From Thiosocius teredinicola (GTDB lineage Bacteria > Pseudomonadota > Gammaproteobacteria > Chromatiales > Chromatiaceae), in the NCBI RefSeq assembly GCF_002009425.1, contig NZ_CP019936.1, forward strand, positions 2,529,297 through 2,593,296: a DNA stretch of 64,000 nucleotides. Direction: 5' to 3'. This document shows, piece by piece, positions 53,394 through 63,188 of the stretch; the first letter of the stretch is position 1, and the number at the start of each line of letters is the position of its first letter. The notes below the pieces were generated by a model that did no database searches, had not been told where the DNA came from, and saw nothing but the letters and a program-made list of their open reading frames with translations. The translations under genes and the position numbers were made by a program.

Positions 53394-55976
53394 TCAGAGG
53401 TCACGACGAAAAACGTGGGATCGCGCGGTCGCCATCCTGTCCCACCCGGGGCGGTGCTCCAGTTCGGACTTGCGCATGTTGCACAGCACGGTGTTGTAGG
53501 CGAAGGCCCCGGCCGGGCTGGGTTCATCGAGTGTCAGCACGTCGGGGTTGCCGGAACGGTCGACGCCGTTCTCGTCCAGGTCCAACCAGGCGCCTTCGTG
53601 CAGCACCGCCACGCCCGGCATGCAGCGCTCGGTGACATAGGCCGGCACCACGACCATGCCGCGATCGTTCCACACCTCGACGCGATCGCCGGTCTTGATG
53701 CCGAGCCCCCTGGCATCGGCGGCGTTCAGCGTCACCTCCTGCTCGTAGGTCTCGCGCAGCCAGGTGCAGTTGTTGAAGATCGAGTGGGTACGCCAGCGCG
53801 GGTGCGGCGAGATCAGGTGAAACGGATACTCGCTGGTCTTGGGGCTGTTGAGCGACTCCCACGGCTCGATCCATTTCGGTATCGATGGGATGTGGTAGCC
53901 GTACATGGTGCGCGTCCAATCGGCGATCTGTCCCAGTTCGCTGCTCAGGATCTCGATCCGCCCCGATGGCGTCTGAAACGGCTTGCCGTTCTCGACCTGC
54001 TCACGAAACGCGACGTGCGGTTGATCGAGCTTGAACTTGTACACGCCGCGCTGCTTGAACTCGTCCCAGCCCATGTCGACGTGCTGGTGCGGCATCACCT
54101 TGCCCTCCCACCAGTCACGCAGGTAGGCCTCATCGACGGCGTCGGGATTGTTGAAATAGCTGCGGTCGGCCTTCGGGTTGTAGGTCTTGCCGAAGTAGTC
54201 ACCGATCCCGGTCAGGTGGCCAAGGCGATAGGCCAATTCGGTGAATACCTGCAGGTCCGACTTGGATTCACCGAGCGGCTCGATCACCTTCGGCCGGTGG
54301 ATGTAGTAGTGCCCCTTGTACCAGGGCAAGGCGACATCGTGGCGTTCGAAGTGCGTCGCGATCGGCAGCAGCACGTCGGCATACAGACCCGACGGCGTAA
54401 TCGTCGAGTCCATGCACACCACCAACTCCAACTTGTCCATTGCCTGGATCTCTTTGTTGATGTTGGTGAGCTGATTGAACCAGTCCGATCCCTGCCAGAA
54501 GATGCCCTTGATGTTGGGGATCATGCCATCGGTCTGATCCTGCCTCGGCCACAGGCCGATCTCCTCGCGTTTCACGTTCGGATAGTTCAATACGCAATGT
54601 GCCCAGCGATCCGACTTGATCGAGGCAAACCAGATGTTGGCGTACTGGTCATACGGATACGCCACCGCCTCGGCGTGCCACGCCTTGCCGACGCCTTCGG
54701 CACAACCGCCGAGCACACCGATATTGCCGGTCATCGCCTGCAGTGCGGCCGCCATGCGGTTGTACTGTTCGCCGTAGGCATTGCGTCCCGGTGCCCACGA
54801 GGCCTTCAGCGCGGCGGGCTTGGTGCGCGCATACATGTCGGCCAGTTTTCTGATGTCGTCGGCCGATACGCCGCAGATCGCGGCGGCCCATTCAGGTGTC
54901 TTGGGCACGCCGTCGTAGGTGCCCAGGATGTAGTCCTTGAAGTTCTCGGTGCCGTTCGCCGAGTTGGTGGCCCAGTCCGGCATGGTGCCGGCATCCATAC
55001 CCTGGCAGAAGCGATCGATGAACGCCTGGTCCTGCAGGTTGTTGACGAAGATGTAGTGCGCCATGCCGGCCATCATCGCGGCATCGGTGTTCGGCCGGAT
55101 CGGGATCCACCAGGCGTCGTAGGCCGCCGCCGAATCGGTGTACTGCGGATCGATCAGCACGAACTTGCAGCCACGCTGCTTGGCCATGCGCATGTAGTAG
55201 AAGGTGTTGCCGCCGTGGAAGGTATAGGCGGGGTTCCAACCCCACATGATGATCAGCTTCGAATGCGCGAAGGTGTCGTCTTCGTTACCGTCTTCGATGG
55301 TGCCGAACGTCCAGCGCGAGCTTGCCGTGGTGCCCTGGTACGACGGCACCGACCAGGAGTTGGTGCGGCAGCCGAACATACCGAGAAAGCGCCCGAGCAG
55401 CCCCTCGATCTGATCAGACTTGTGCAATACGCCATACGATGCGCCGGCGTAGCTCTGGTCGAGCAACGCCGTCGAACCGTACTTGTTCTTCAGCTCGATC
55501 ATCTTGCGCGCGACATAGTCGAGCGCCTCGTCCCAGCTGATACGTTTGAACTTGCCCTCACCGCGCTTGCCGACCCGACCCATCGGGTACAGCAGGCGTT
55601 CCGCCGAATACAGCCGCTGGCGGTACGAGCGCCCACGCAGGCAACCGCGTAACTGTGGTTCGTCCTCGGTGTCCTTGTCGAAAAAGCCATCGCGCTGATA
55701 ACGCCCGTCGTCGGTCGAGATACGCACGATCACATCGCCCTTCTTGTGCGCCACCAGCATGTGCCGCGAACCGCAGTTGTGGGCACAGCTGGTGACCACC
55801 GTCTGCAGTTCGTCGTCGCGCGGATACGGCTCATAGGCGAACGCGTTGGCGGTATCGGTCTTGACCAGACTGCCGGCGCCGAGTGCAGCCGCACCGGCCG
55901 CCGTGCTCTTGATAAACGAACGCCGTGTCATGTTCAGCCGGTCGTTCAGGAAGTCGTATGACTTGTCGTCATTCAT
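53394..55976 (-). CDS. DmsA-like periplasmic molybdopterin oxidoreductase
   Basis: An 860-residue member of the DMSO-reductase family (Mo-bis-MGD). A TAT signal, TRRSFIK at residues 17-23, exports it. The N-terminal cluster site reads C65-x3-C69-x3-H73...C113 (SCAHNCGSRH, GCLRGRSYR); the third position is His where Cys is usual in DmsA. LRGRS...RVGKRGEGKFKRISWDEAL is close to E. coli DmsA. The molybdenum ligand is probably the Ser of TNSWS near residue 190. Start chosen after GGAG. No DmsC/NrfD anchor gene exists here; cytochromes replace it. The substrate is not readable, but S- or N-oxide is likely from family. Confidence 0.9.
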   Translation of the reverse strand: MNDDKSYDFLNDRLNMTRRSFIKSTAAGAAALGAGSLVKTDTANAFAYEPYPRDDELQTVVTSCAHNCGSRHMLVAHKKGDVIVRISTDDGRYQRDGFFDKDTEDEPQLRGCLRGRSYRQRLYSAERLLYPMGRVGKRGEGKFKRISWDEALDYVARKMIELKNKYGSTALLDQSYAGASYGVLHKSDQIEGLLGRFLGMFGCRTNSWSVPSYQGTTASSRWTFGTIEDGNEDDTFAHSKLIIMWGWNPAYTFHGGNTFYYMRMAKQRGCKFVLIDPQYTDSAAAYDAWWIPIRPNTDAAMMAGMAHYIFVNNLQDQAFIDRFCQGMDAGTMPDWATNSANGTENFKDYILGTYDGVPKTPEWAAAICGVSADDIRKLADMYARTKPAALKASWAPGRNAYGEQYNRMAAALQAMTGNIGVLGGCAEGVGKAWHAEAVAYPYDQYANIWFASIKSDRWAHCVLNYPNVKREEIGLWPRQDQTDGMIPNIKGIFWQGSDWFNQLTNINKEIQAMDKLELVVCMDSTITPSGLYADVLLPIATHFERHDVALPWYKGHYYIHRPKVIEPLGESKSDLQVFTELAYRLGHLTGIGDYFGKTYNPKADRSYFNNPDAVDEAYLRDWWEGKVMPHQHVDMGWDEFKQRGVYKFKLDQPHVAFREQVENGKPFQTPSGRIEILSSELGQIADWTRTMYGYHIPSIPKWIEPWESLNSPKTSEYPFHLISPHPRWRTHSIFNNCTWLRETYEQEVTLNAADARGLGIKTGDRVEVWNDRGMVVVPAYVTERCMPGVAVLHEGAWLDLDENGVDRSGNPDVLTLDEPSPAGAFAYNTVLCNMRKSELEHRPGWDRMATARSHVFRRDL

Positions 55977-56000
55977 GTGGTTCTCCGACGGCACGGGTGG

Positions 56001-56783
56001 TCAGTGGTCATTCGCTTGCGAGGTGACCGCAAAGCGTGGATTGGAACTGGTCGGACGATCTTTCGCCCATTCGGGCACCACCCCGCCATCGCCCGGCCAG
56101 GCATGACGCGGATAGGGATAATTGATGCGGTACCAGGCGCGTCCGCCATGACAGCCGTAGCACACGTCGCTGTCTTTCTGCGCGGCCTGCTCGATCGCCT
56201 CGGGTTGGAGGAAGTTCACCTGGTGACGGTTGGTGCGCACGGCCGCGTGACAGGTCAGGCAGTTGTCGCCGAACAGCTTGCCGTGTTCGAGCCAGCTGCC
56301 GGGCACGCCCATCACCTGGTAATTGAATTGGCCGTGGCACATCAGGCAGATCTGCGGATCGACCTGTTTGCGCTGGACCAGATCGCTTGGCCCCGTCGCC
56401 GACGAGTTGGCCGTCTCCTCGCGCGGGTCGTTGCCCTGGTGGCAGGTGTTGCAGCGCAGGTTCATCACCTGCTTTGCATACGCCGTAACCAGATGGCGAC
56501 GGTGAAACGTGTCCTGCTCGCCTTGATAGGTGTCGAGTGTCTGATACCAGGCCAGCGTGCTCTGTGCCGGAATACCGGCCGGCGAGGACTCGAGCACGCG
56601 CCGGTCGACGATCTCTCGATGGCACGCAAGACACTGCGCATCGGTCGCCTGTTCGATGGCGGGTTTGAAATGGATCTCGTTCCAACGCGACTGGTCGTAA
56701 CTGCTGCCGTTGGACGCCGCGGCGGCTACGCCACACAGCGCCAGCAGCCAGATCAGCACCCAAGGTGTCTGCATACGGATCAT
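56001..56783 (-). CDS. Pentaheme cytochrome c
   Basis: A 260-residue periplasmic multiheme cytochrome. The signal peptide (MIRMQTPWVLIWLLALCG..., cleaved near AAA) is followed by five CXXCH sites: CLACH (51-55), CNTCH (111-115), CLMCH (146-150), CLTCH (175-179) and CYGCH (208-212). Additional His residues could be distal ligands. The start follows GAGGTCATCGCG. It lies 24 bases before the molybdoenzyme gene and likely links it to the quinone pool or an outer acceptor. No close resemblance to NapC or NrfB is claimed. Confidence 0.9.
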   Translation of the reverse strand: MIRMQTPWVLIWLLALCGVAAAASNGSSYDQSRWNEIHFKPAIEQATDAQCLACHREIVDRRVLESSPAGIPAQSTLAWYQTLDTYQGEQDTFHRRHLVTAYAKQVMNLRCNTCHQGNDPREETANSSATGPSDLVQRKQVDPQICLMCHGQFNYQVMGVPGSWLEHGKLFGDNCLTCHAAVRTNRHQVNFLQPEAIEQAAQKDSDVCYGCHGGRAWYRINYPYPRHAWPGDGGVVPEWAKDRPTSSNPRFAVTSQANDH

Positions 56784-56862
56784 CGCGATGACCTCACAAC
56801 AAATTGGCAGGAAAAGACGCACGTCCCTGTGCTTGTTGATTAGCGTGAAGGGGGCTAGGCCG

Positions 56863-57720
56863 TCAGTTCGGCGGCGTCCAGCCGGACATTCCCGACATGC
56901 CGCCCATACCGGACATCCCAGACATACCTCCCATGCCCGACATGCCGGACATGCCACCCATGCCGGACATTCCCGACATGCCGCCCATACCCGACATACC
57001 GCTCATGCCCTGCTGTGCGGGATAGAAGTAGATCTGTCCTTCCGGCGTGATCTGGAAGTAACCGGACATGCCGCCCATACCGGACATCCCAGACATGCCT
57101 CCCATGCCCGACATTCCGGACATGCCACCCATGCCGGACATGCCGCTCATGCCACCCATGCCCGACATTCCGGACATACCGCCCATGCCCGACATTCCGC
57201 CCATGCCGGACATTCCCGACATGCCGGACGGAACCCAGACCCAGTTGCCGCCCATGCCCGACATTCCGGACATACCGCCCATGCCGGACATGCCGCTCAT
57301 GCCACCCATGCCCGACATCCCGGACATACCGCCCATGCCGGACATACCACCCATGCCGGACATCCCCGACATGCCGGACATCCCCGACATGCCGCCCATA
57401 CCGGACATACCACCCATGCCCGACATTCCGGACATGCCGCTCATGCCCTGCTGAGCGGGATAAAAGTAAATCTGGCCTTGCGGCGTGATCTGGAAATAGC
57501 CGGACATACCGCCCATGCCCGACATTCCGGACATACCGCCCATGCCGGACATGCCGCTCATGCCACCCATGCCCGACATTCCGGACATACCACCCATGCC
57601 GGACATTCCCGACATGCCGCCCATCCCAGACATACCTGCCGTCGCGGTTCCGGCGCTGAACACCAAACCGACCGTCGCGGCCAACAATGCCTTTTTGAAT
57701 CGCTTGCACATTCGTTTCAT
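56863..57720 (-). CDS. Secreted (Gly-Met-Ser/Gly)n repeat protein
   Basis: A 285-residue protein with a signal peptide (residues 1-28). Almost all the rest is a triplet repeat Gly-Met-Ser or Gly-Met-Gly, so Gly occupies every third position and Met follows it. Three short inserts break the repeat: GYFQITPQGQIYFYPAQ (74-90), GNWVWVPSG (158-166) and GYFQITPEGQIYFYPAQ (220-236). There is no Cys in the mature protein. A GGGGGAAGAACC ribosome-binding site precedes the ATG. Gly at every third residue is the pattern of collagen-like or polyglycine-II structures, and Met could bind Cu(I) or serve as oxidation sink. It lies within the molybdoenzyme operon. Confidence 0.8.
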   Translation of the reverse strand: MKRMCKRFKKALLAATVGLVFSAGTATAGMSGMGGMSGMSGMGGMSGMSGMGGMSGMSGMGGMSGMSGMGGMSGYFQITPQGQIYFYPAQQGMSGMSGMSGMGGMSGMGGMSGMSGMSGMSGMGGMSGMGGMSGMSGMGGMSGMSGMGGMSGMSGMGGNWVWVPSGMSGMSGMGGMSGMGGMSGMSGMGGMSGMSGMGGMSGMSGMGGMSGMSGMGGMSGYFQITPEGQIYFYPAQQGMSGMSGMGGMSGMSGMGGMSGMSGMGGMSGMSGMGGMSGMSGWTPPN

Positions 57721-57768
57721 GGTTCTTCCCCCGATGATGTGGAACCGGCCCAGCGGGCACGGCTAGCG

Positions 57769-58059
57769 TTATTGCTGATACCAACCGCGGATGTCGTAGC
57801 GTCCGGTCATACCCGGTCGATTGAACGGTGTATGCCAGTTACCTTGGTCCTCAAGAAAACGCAGGCTATGCGGATATGGCTGGTCCACACCGCGCAAGGC
57901 ATGCGAGTACCAGTCACCCGTATGATTGACATGATCGATCCACGGAGCGCCTTCCGGCCGTTCAGCCGGCGCCAGCCCCATGACCGCAACGTCGGCGTGA
58001 ACACTGGCGGCACTTGCGAGCACCGCTGCCAGGAGCACAACCAACCTTGCTTGCTTCAT
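57769..58059 (-). CDS. Small secreted aromatic protein, first gene of the molybdoenzyme operon
   Basis: A 96-residue protein with a signal peptide (cleaved near VHA). The mature segment is rich in Trp, His and Tyr (DHVNHTGDWYSHALRGVDQPYPHS, GNWHTPFNRPGMTGRYDIRGWYQQ). The start follows GGGGGAGATCG; longer frames upstream would cross the sigma-54 promoter. It precedes the Gly-Met repeat gene by 48 bases. I do not recognise a family; the many His and Trp suggest metal or heme contacts, which is inference. Confidence 0.72.
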   Translation of the reverse strand: MKQARLVVLLAAVLASAASVHADVAVMGLAPAERPEGAPWIDHVNHTGDWYSHALRGVDQPYPHSLRFLEDQGNWHTPFNRPGMTGRYDIRGWYQQ

Positions 58060-58132
58060 CGATCTCCCCCTCGTGTCAGTCTTCTTGCACCGGCAGGTCG
58101 GACAGTCCGTCACCGGTTGGCGAGAGCTACGG

Positions 58133-58148
58133 CGCAAGCTCTGTGCCA
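58133..58148 (-). promoter_or_regulatory. Sigma-54 promoter of the molybdoenzyme operon
   Basis: On the minus strand TGGCAC-N5-TTGCG, with GG and GC exactly 12 bases apart, a consensus -24/-12 element. It lies 74 bases before the first gene of the operon. Confidence 0.8.
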
Positions 58149-58265
58149 CGCATTCCAAGTCGCTGAAAATCCGACGGTTGTTGCCAAAGGAGGCGGGCTG
58201 TCGATGCGCTATGCCGGGTAATTCCTGCCAATGTGTCAGCGTGAACCGATCGGCAAACCCGCAAC

Positions 58266-58277
58266 GTGCCTTGGCAC
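58266..58277. repeat. Palindrome GTGCC-TT-GGCAC upstream of the sigma-54 promoter
   Basis: A five-base perfect inverted repeat 118 bases upstream of the -24 element, in the usual distance range of enhancer-binding sites. A regulator site is possible. Confidence 0.4.
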
Positions 58278-58394
58278 AGTCACCGGCAGCCCTTGTGACG
58301 AACGCGGGAAGATCGCAGATGTACCGCATAGTCAACGACTTAAGTCGATAGCAGCGGTGATGAAGATATGATCCGACCGTGCGGAAGCGACCGT

Positions 58395-58408
58395 CTGTCA
58401 AATCGTCA
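58395..58408. promoter_or_regulatory. Candidate enhancer site, copy 1
   Basis: Minus-strand TGACGATTTGACAG is identical in 12 of 14 positions to the site at 59786-59799, which also lies upstream of a sigma-54 promoter. Candidate binding site of the adjacent NtrC-type regulator. Confidence 0.5.
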
Positions 58409-58458
58409 TGTGTTCGGTATGCAGCGGATGAACGGCGCAGCCAATGGCCGTGCGCACG

Positions 58459-59631
58459 TTAGTAAGGCGGGAAACCAGGCAGGGGGCGCGGCCAATAGGG
58501 TTGCGGCCGCCAATACGTGGGCGGTCTGGTGATCCAGGCCGGTGCGGGCCGGAAACCCGGCCAAGGAGGTGGATAGGCAAACGAGCGATGGCGCGCTATC
58601 GGCCGCGACGCGGCCGCTGTCGACACATCGCGCTCATTGGTCTGCCGCAACATCTGTGCGTTCCAGCCAGTCGCCGAGTCTGGCGGCGCTGCGTCCTGCA
58701 ACAACGGTGCAGACGGCAGACTCTCCGGCTCAGTACCTCCTTCTGCAGCGTCGGGCGTCGTATCAGGTTTGGTCATGATGACATCACCGTCGGCGTTGGT
58801 GTGCCGCACCCAACCCTGTGCTTCCAGCGCGTCGCGCAGGCTGTCGGCAAAGCCATTCGATGGTTTGTTGGGCGCCGCGGCATCCGGCTCCATCGAAGTC
58901 TGCGGGCGACGATAGATCACGCTGCCATCGGCCTGCTTCTGCGCCTGCCAGCCCTGCGCCTCGAGTTCGCCGCGCAGTTGGTCGGTCAGCGATGACTTTG
59001 GCGTTGGCGGCAAGTCATCATCACCATCCGCCGCTTCCGAGCTCTGCGGGCGGCGATAGATCACGCTGCCATCGGCCTGCTTCTGCGCCTGCCAGCCCTG
59101 TGCTTCGAGTTCGCCGCGCAGTTGGTCGGTCAGCGATGACTGCGGCATAGGCGGCAGGTCATCATCACCATCTGCGGCTTCCGAGCTCTGCGGACGGCGA
59201 TAGATCACACTGCCATCGGCCTGCTTCTGCGCCTGCCAGCCCTGCGCTTCAAGTTCGCCGCTCACTTGATCAGCCAGAGACGGTTGCGGCGTGGGCTCGA
59301 TAGTGGACGTGGGCTTGGGAGTGGGCGGGAAATAGTAAACACCGCCGTCCGGAGCATCCGAGGTGGCCCAGCCTTGCGCCTCCAGTTCCTGCCGCAGCTG
59401 CTGATGCGGTTTCGCCTGGGCTTCGGGTTGCGCAGCAGCCGGCGCCGGTACGTGGAACACCACGCTGCCGTCATCGGCAACCACCGTGTGCCAACCCGAT
59501 TGTTGCAATGCGGATTGCAACGAGCTGCCGCTATGCAGCTCGCCATCGCCGGACTCGGCAAACAGTGACGTGGAACCTGTCATCGCCAACAGGGCAAACG
59601 AAAACAGCACGAATGTGCATCGGGTCGACAT
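58459..59631 (-). CDS. Secreted six-repeat protein with Pro/Trp tail
   Basis: A 390-residue protein with a signal peptide (cleaved near LFAE). Six repeats follow the pattern L-x3-L-E-x-Q-G-W-x6-D-G-x-V-I-Y-x2-P; the central three are nearly identical, 48 residues (144 bases) each, including DNA identity. The tail is Pro/Trp/Arg-rich (YPPPWPGFRPAPAW). The DG-x-(V/I)-(I/V/Y)-(Y/F)-x2-P ending resembles the EGQIYFYP inserts of the Gly-Met protein. GGAGGTACGCCG precedes the ATG. It has its own sigma-54 promoter. Function unknown; surface or periplasmic scaffold is plausible. Confidence 0.8.
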   Translation of the reverse strand: MSTRCTFVLFSFALLAMTGSTSLFAESGDGELHSGSSLQSALQQSGWHTVVADDGSVVFHVPAPAAAQPEAQAKPHQQLRQELEAQGWATSDAPDGGVYYFPPTPKPTSTIEPTPQPSLADQVSGELEAQGWQAQKQADGSVIYRRPQSSEAADGDDDLPPMPQSSLTDQLRGELEAQGWQAQKQADGSVIYRRPQSSEAADGDDDLPPTPKSSLTDQLRGELEAQGWQAQKQADGSVIYRRPQTSMEPDAAAPNKPSNGFADSLRDALEAQGWVRHTNADGDVIMTKPDTTPDAAEGGTEPESLPSAPLLQDAAPPDSATGWNAQMLRQTNERDVSTAAASRPIARHRSFAYPPPWPGFRPAPAWITRPPTYWRPQPYWPRPLPGFPPY

Positions 59632-59671
59632 CGGCGTACCTCCGCTGATCGGTTGTGCCTCAACCGGGCAA

Positions 59672-59687
59672 CGCAAGATGCCTGCCA
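59672..59687 (-). promoter_or_regulatory. Sigma-54 promoter of the six-repeat protein
   Basis: On the minus strand TGGCAG-N5-TTGCG with correct 12-base GG/GC spacing, ending 41 bases before the ATG. It faces the same way as the other sigma-54 promoter. Confidence 0.78.
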
Positions 59688-59784
59688 TAAGCCCAGCATG
59701 CGCCGTGGGCGCCGCAATTAGGCGGTTGTTCGTTCCGGTGCCACTGCGCAGGAAGGTCGCCGCGCCGTCAAAACCGTCTCCGAC

Positions 59785-59799
59785 CTGACAATTTGTCAG
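59785..59799. promoter_or_regulatory. Candidate enhancer site, copy 2
   Basis: CTGACA-ATT-TGTCAG, a near-perfect palindrome 98 bases upstream of the sigma-54 promoter and between two divergent genes. Its core matches the 58395 site in 12 of 14 bases. Another ATTTCGTCA-like half-site follows within 16 bases. Confidence 0.5.
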
Positions 59800-59901
59800 A
59801 GAAAATTTCGTCAGGACATTTAATATTTACAAAAAATAATTAGCGATTCTTTCGCCACCATGTGCGCGGTTCGGCCTGGTGAATCTCACTACGGGTGCCT
59901 T

Positions 59902-61751
59902 ATGTATTGGTTGCGATCGCGACTCAGCCGCAAGTTCATGCTCGGCACATCGGCCGGACTGCTGATCAGCTCGTTGGTTTTCCTGGTGATGTATCTCGGC
60001 CTGTACCGCAACGAGCTGTCGAACGAACGCGCCGATGCCGCAGAGCAGGTCAATCGCCTGCTGCAGACCTCGCTGGAAAACGCCATGCTCAAGCGCGACC
60101 TCGACGGTCTGCGCACGATCATCAGCCGTCTCGGGCAACAGCAACTGGTCATGCAGGTGTTCATCACCAATCCCACCGGCGAGGTGCGATTCGCCAACCT
60201 GCCCGACATGCTCGGCCGATCGATTCCCCCGCCGACGGATGTCAGCGCGCCGTCGACCCACTTCATCGCCGATGCCGAGGGACGCGATGTGTTGCGCAGC
60301 ATCAACCCCGTTGCCAACCGCAGCGCATGCACGGCCTGTCACGGCCTGCCGTCGCAGCATCCGATCAACGGCATCCTTTATGTCGACTACGACGCTGTGC
60401 CGATCCGCCACAAGGCGCAACGAACCACCCTGTTGTTGATGGGCTCGGGCGCCCTGATCGTGCTGATCAACCTGGCCGGCGGCTGGTGGTTCATTCACCG
60501 CTTCATCACATCGCCGGTTGCGCAGCTCTCCCGCGCAAGCCAAGCGCTGGCGCAAGGCGATCTCAGCGCACGCACAACGCTCAAGGGGCAGGATGAACTC
60601 AGCGAGCTGGGTACCACCTTCAACAACATGGCCGGCGAGCTACAGGACAAGGTTACCGAGCTGCGCCACCAGGGCGAATTCCTGCAGGCACTGGTCGACG
60701 CCATTCCCGACGGTGTGCGCGTGATCGGCGACGACTACCGCGTGTTGCTGACCAACAGGGCCTACCGCCAGCAATGCGGCCTGGTGGACGAGGATGGCGT
60801 GGGCGATCTTTGCTATCGCATTACCCACCAGCGTAGTCAGCCCTGCCCCGCAACCTTGACGACCTGCCCGGTCGCCGAGCTGCGCGCGCGCAACGTGCCG
60901 GTCAAGGCGCTGCACCGTCATCACGATGTGGACAACAGCCCGCTCGATGTCGAGATCTACGCCGCCGCGATGACGGCGACCATCGACACCGTGCCACAGA
61001 CGCTGGTGGTCGAATCGATACGCGACCTGTCGAAGCAGATCGAATATTCGCAAGAACAGAAACTGTCCGAGCTCGGCAAGCTCGCGACCGGCATTGCACA
61101 CGAGATCCACAACCCGCTGGCCTCGGTTCGCCTCGCCCTCGACGCGATGCGCGAGAACACCGGCGAGAGCGAAGAGGATATCCGCGAGTTCAAGGACTAC
61201 CTGAAACTGGTCGACCGCGAGGTCGACAACTGCGTCAATTTCACTGAACGGCTGCTGCGTCTGGGCATGCCACCGTCGAGCGAGCCCGACCTGGTTGCAC
61301 TGAAAACGATTGTCGACGACACCCTGAGCCTGGTGCGTTGGGAGGCCGAACGCCTGCACATCGATCTGCATACTGAGGTCGCACCGGACCTGCGTGTTCT
61401 GGGCAGCGACAGCGAACTGCGCATGGTCGTGCTGAACCTGATCCAGAATGCCTTCCACGCCATGCCCGATGGCGGCGAGTTGAACGTGACGGCACGCGCC
61501 ATCGACGACGCCATCGAGCTGGCCTTTGTCGACTCGGGCACCGGCATTGCACCTGAGCAGCTGCGCCTGATCTTCGACCCGTTTTACAGCCGCCGCGGTG
61601 ACGGCTCACACGGTACCGGCCTGGGCCTACCGATCTCGCGTGCGATCGTCGACCACCATCACGGCGACATCCGCGTTGCCAGTGAACTCGGCTGCGGCAG
61701 CACCTTCACCGTGCGCCTGCCGAATGCCGCCAGCGTGCCGGGAGAATCCGC

Positions 61752-61755
<4 letters not shown>
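59902..61755 (+). CDS. Sensor histidine kinase with a c-type heme sensor domain
   Basis: A 617-residue membrane kinase. TM1 is at ~14-34, the periplasmic domain at ~35-172, TM2 at ~175-200, HAMP at ~200-252, PAS at ~262-375 and kinase at ~385-610. The periplasmic domain contains CTACH (Cys143, Cys146, His147) followed by GILYVDYD, which fits a PAS-like domain carrying covalent heme c, as described for Geobacter sensors. The PAS has several Cys (CGLV...LCYRITHQRSQPCPATLTTCP). The phospho-acceptor His400 is in GIAHEIHNPLASV; N and G boxes DSGTGIAP and GTGLGLPIS are present. It overlaps the response regulator by ATGA. Confidence 0.92.
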
Positions 61756-63104
<1,349 letters not shown>

Positions 63105-63141
63105 GGCAGGCTAACGGTAAAAGGCCGTCGAAACGGTGTGC

Positions 63142-63175
63142 CGCGCCGGGACAGACTTACCGCCTGCCCGGCGCG
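63142..63175. repeat. Inverted repeat between convergent genes
   Basis: CGCGCCGGG and CCCGGCGCG pair perfectly around a 16-base loop. No T-run follows on either strand, so it is a possible rho-dependent or bidirectional transcription barrier, not a clear intrinsic terminator. Confidence 0.5.
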
Positions 63176-63188
63176 AGAGGCTAACGGA

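Larger units (their letters stand above)
58060..58458. other. Regulatory region of the molybdoenzyme operon
   Basis: 399 bases without a gene, containing a sigma-54 promoter, a GTGCC-TT-GGCAC palindrome (58266-58277) and an upstream site at 58395-58408, described separately. Confidence 0.7.

Noticed and set aside
53415-55652. 745-codon plus-strand frame opposite the molybdoenzyme gene
   Set aside because: It lies wholly antisense to a gene with clear family motifs; the GC-rich codon use keeps the opposite frame open. No start signals or domains.
56890-57630. CRISPR-like array from the dense short DNA repeats
   Set aside because: The period is 3 codons in one frame with no spacers of unique sequence and no cas genes; it is the coding repeat of the Gly-Met protein.
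56710-58221. 503-codon plus-strand frame rich in His/Ala/Arg across the Gly-Met repeat gene
   Set aside because: It is the antisense reading of a three-codon repeat, which keeps other frames open. The minus-strand frame has a signal peptide, a ribosome-binding site and operon context.
58261-58280. A third sigma-54 promoter on the plus strand (TGGCACAG...)
   Set aside because: The -12 element lacks GC at the required spacing and no plus-strand gene follows.
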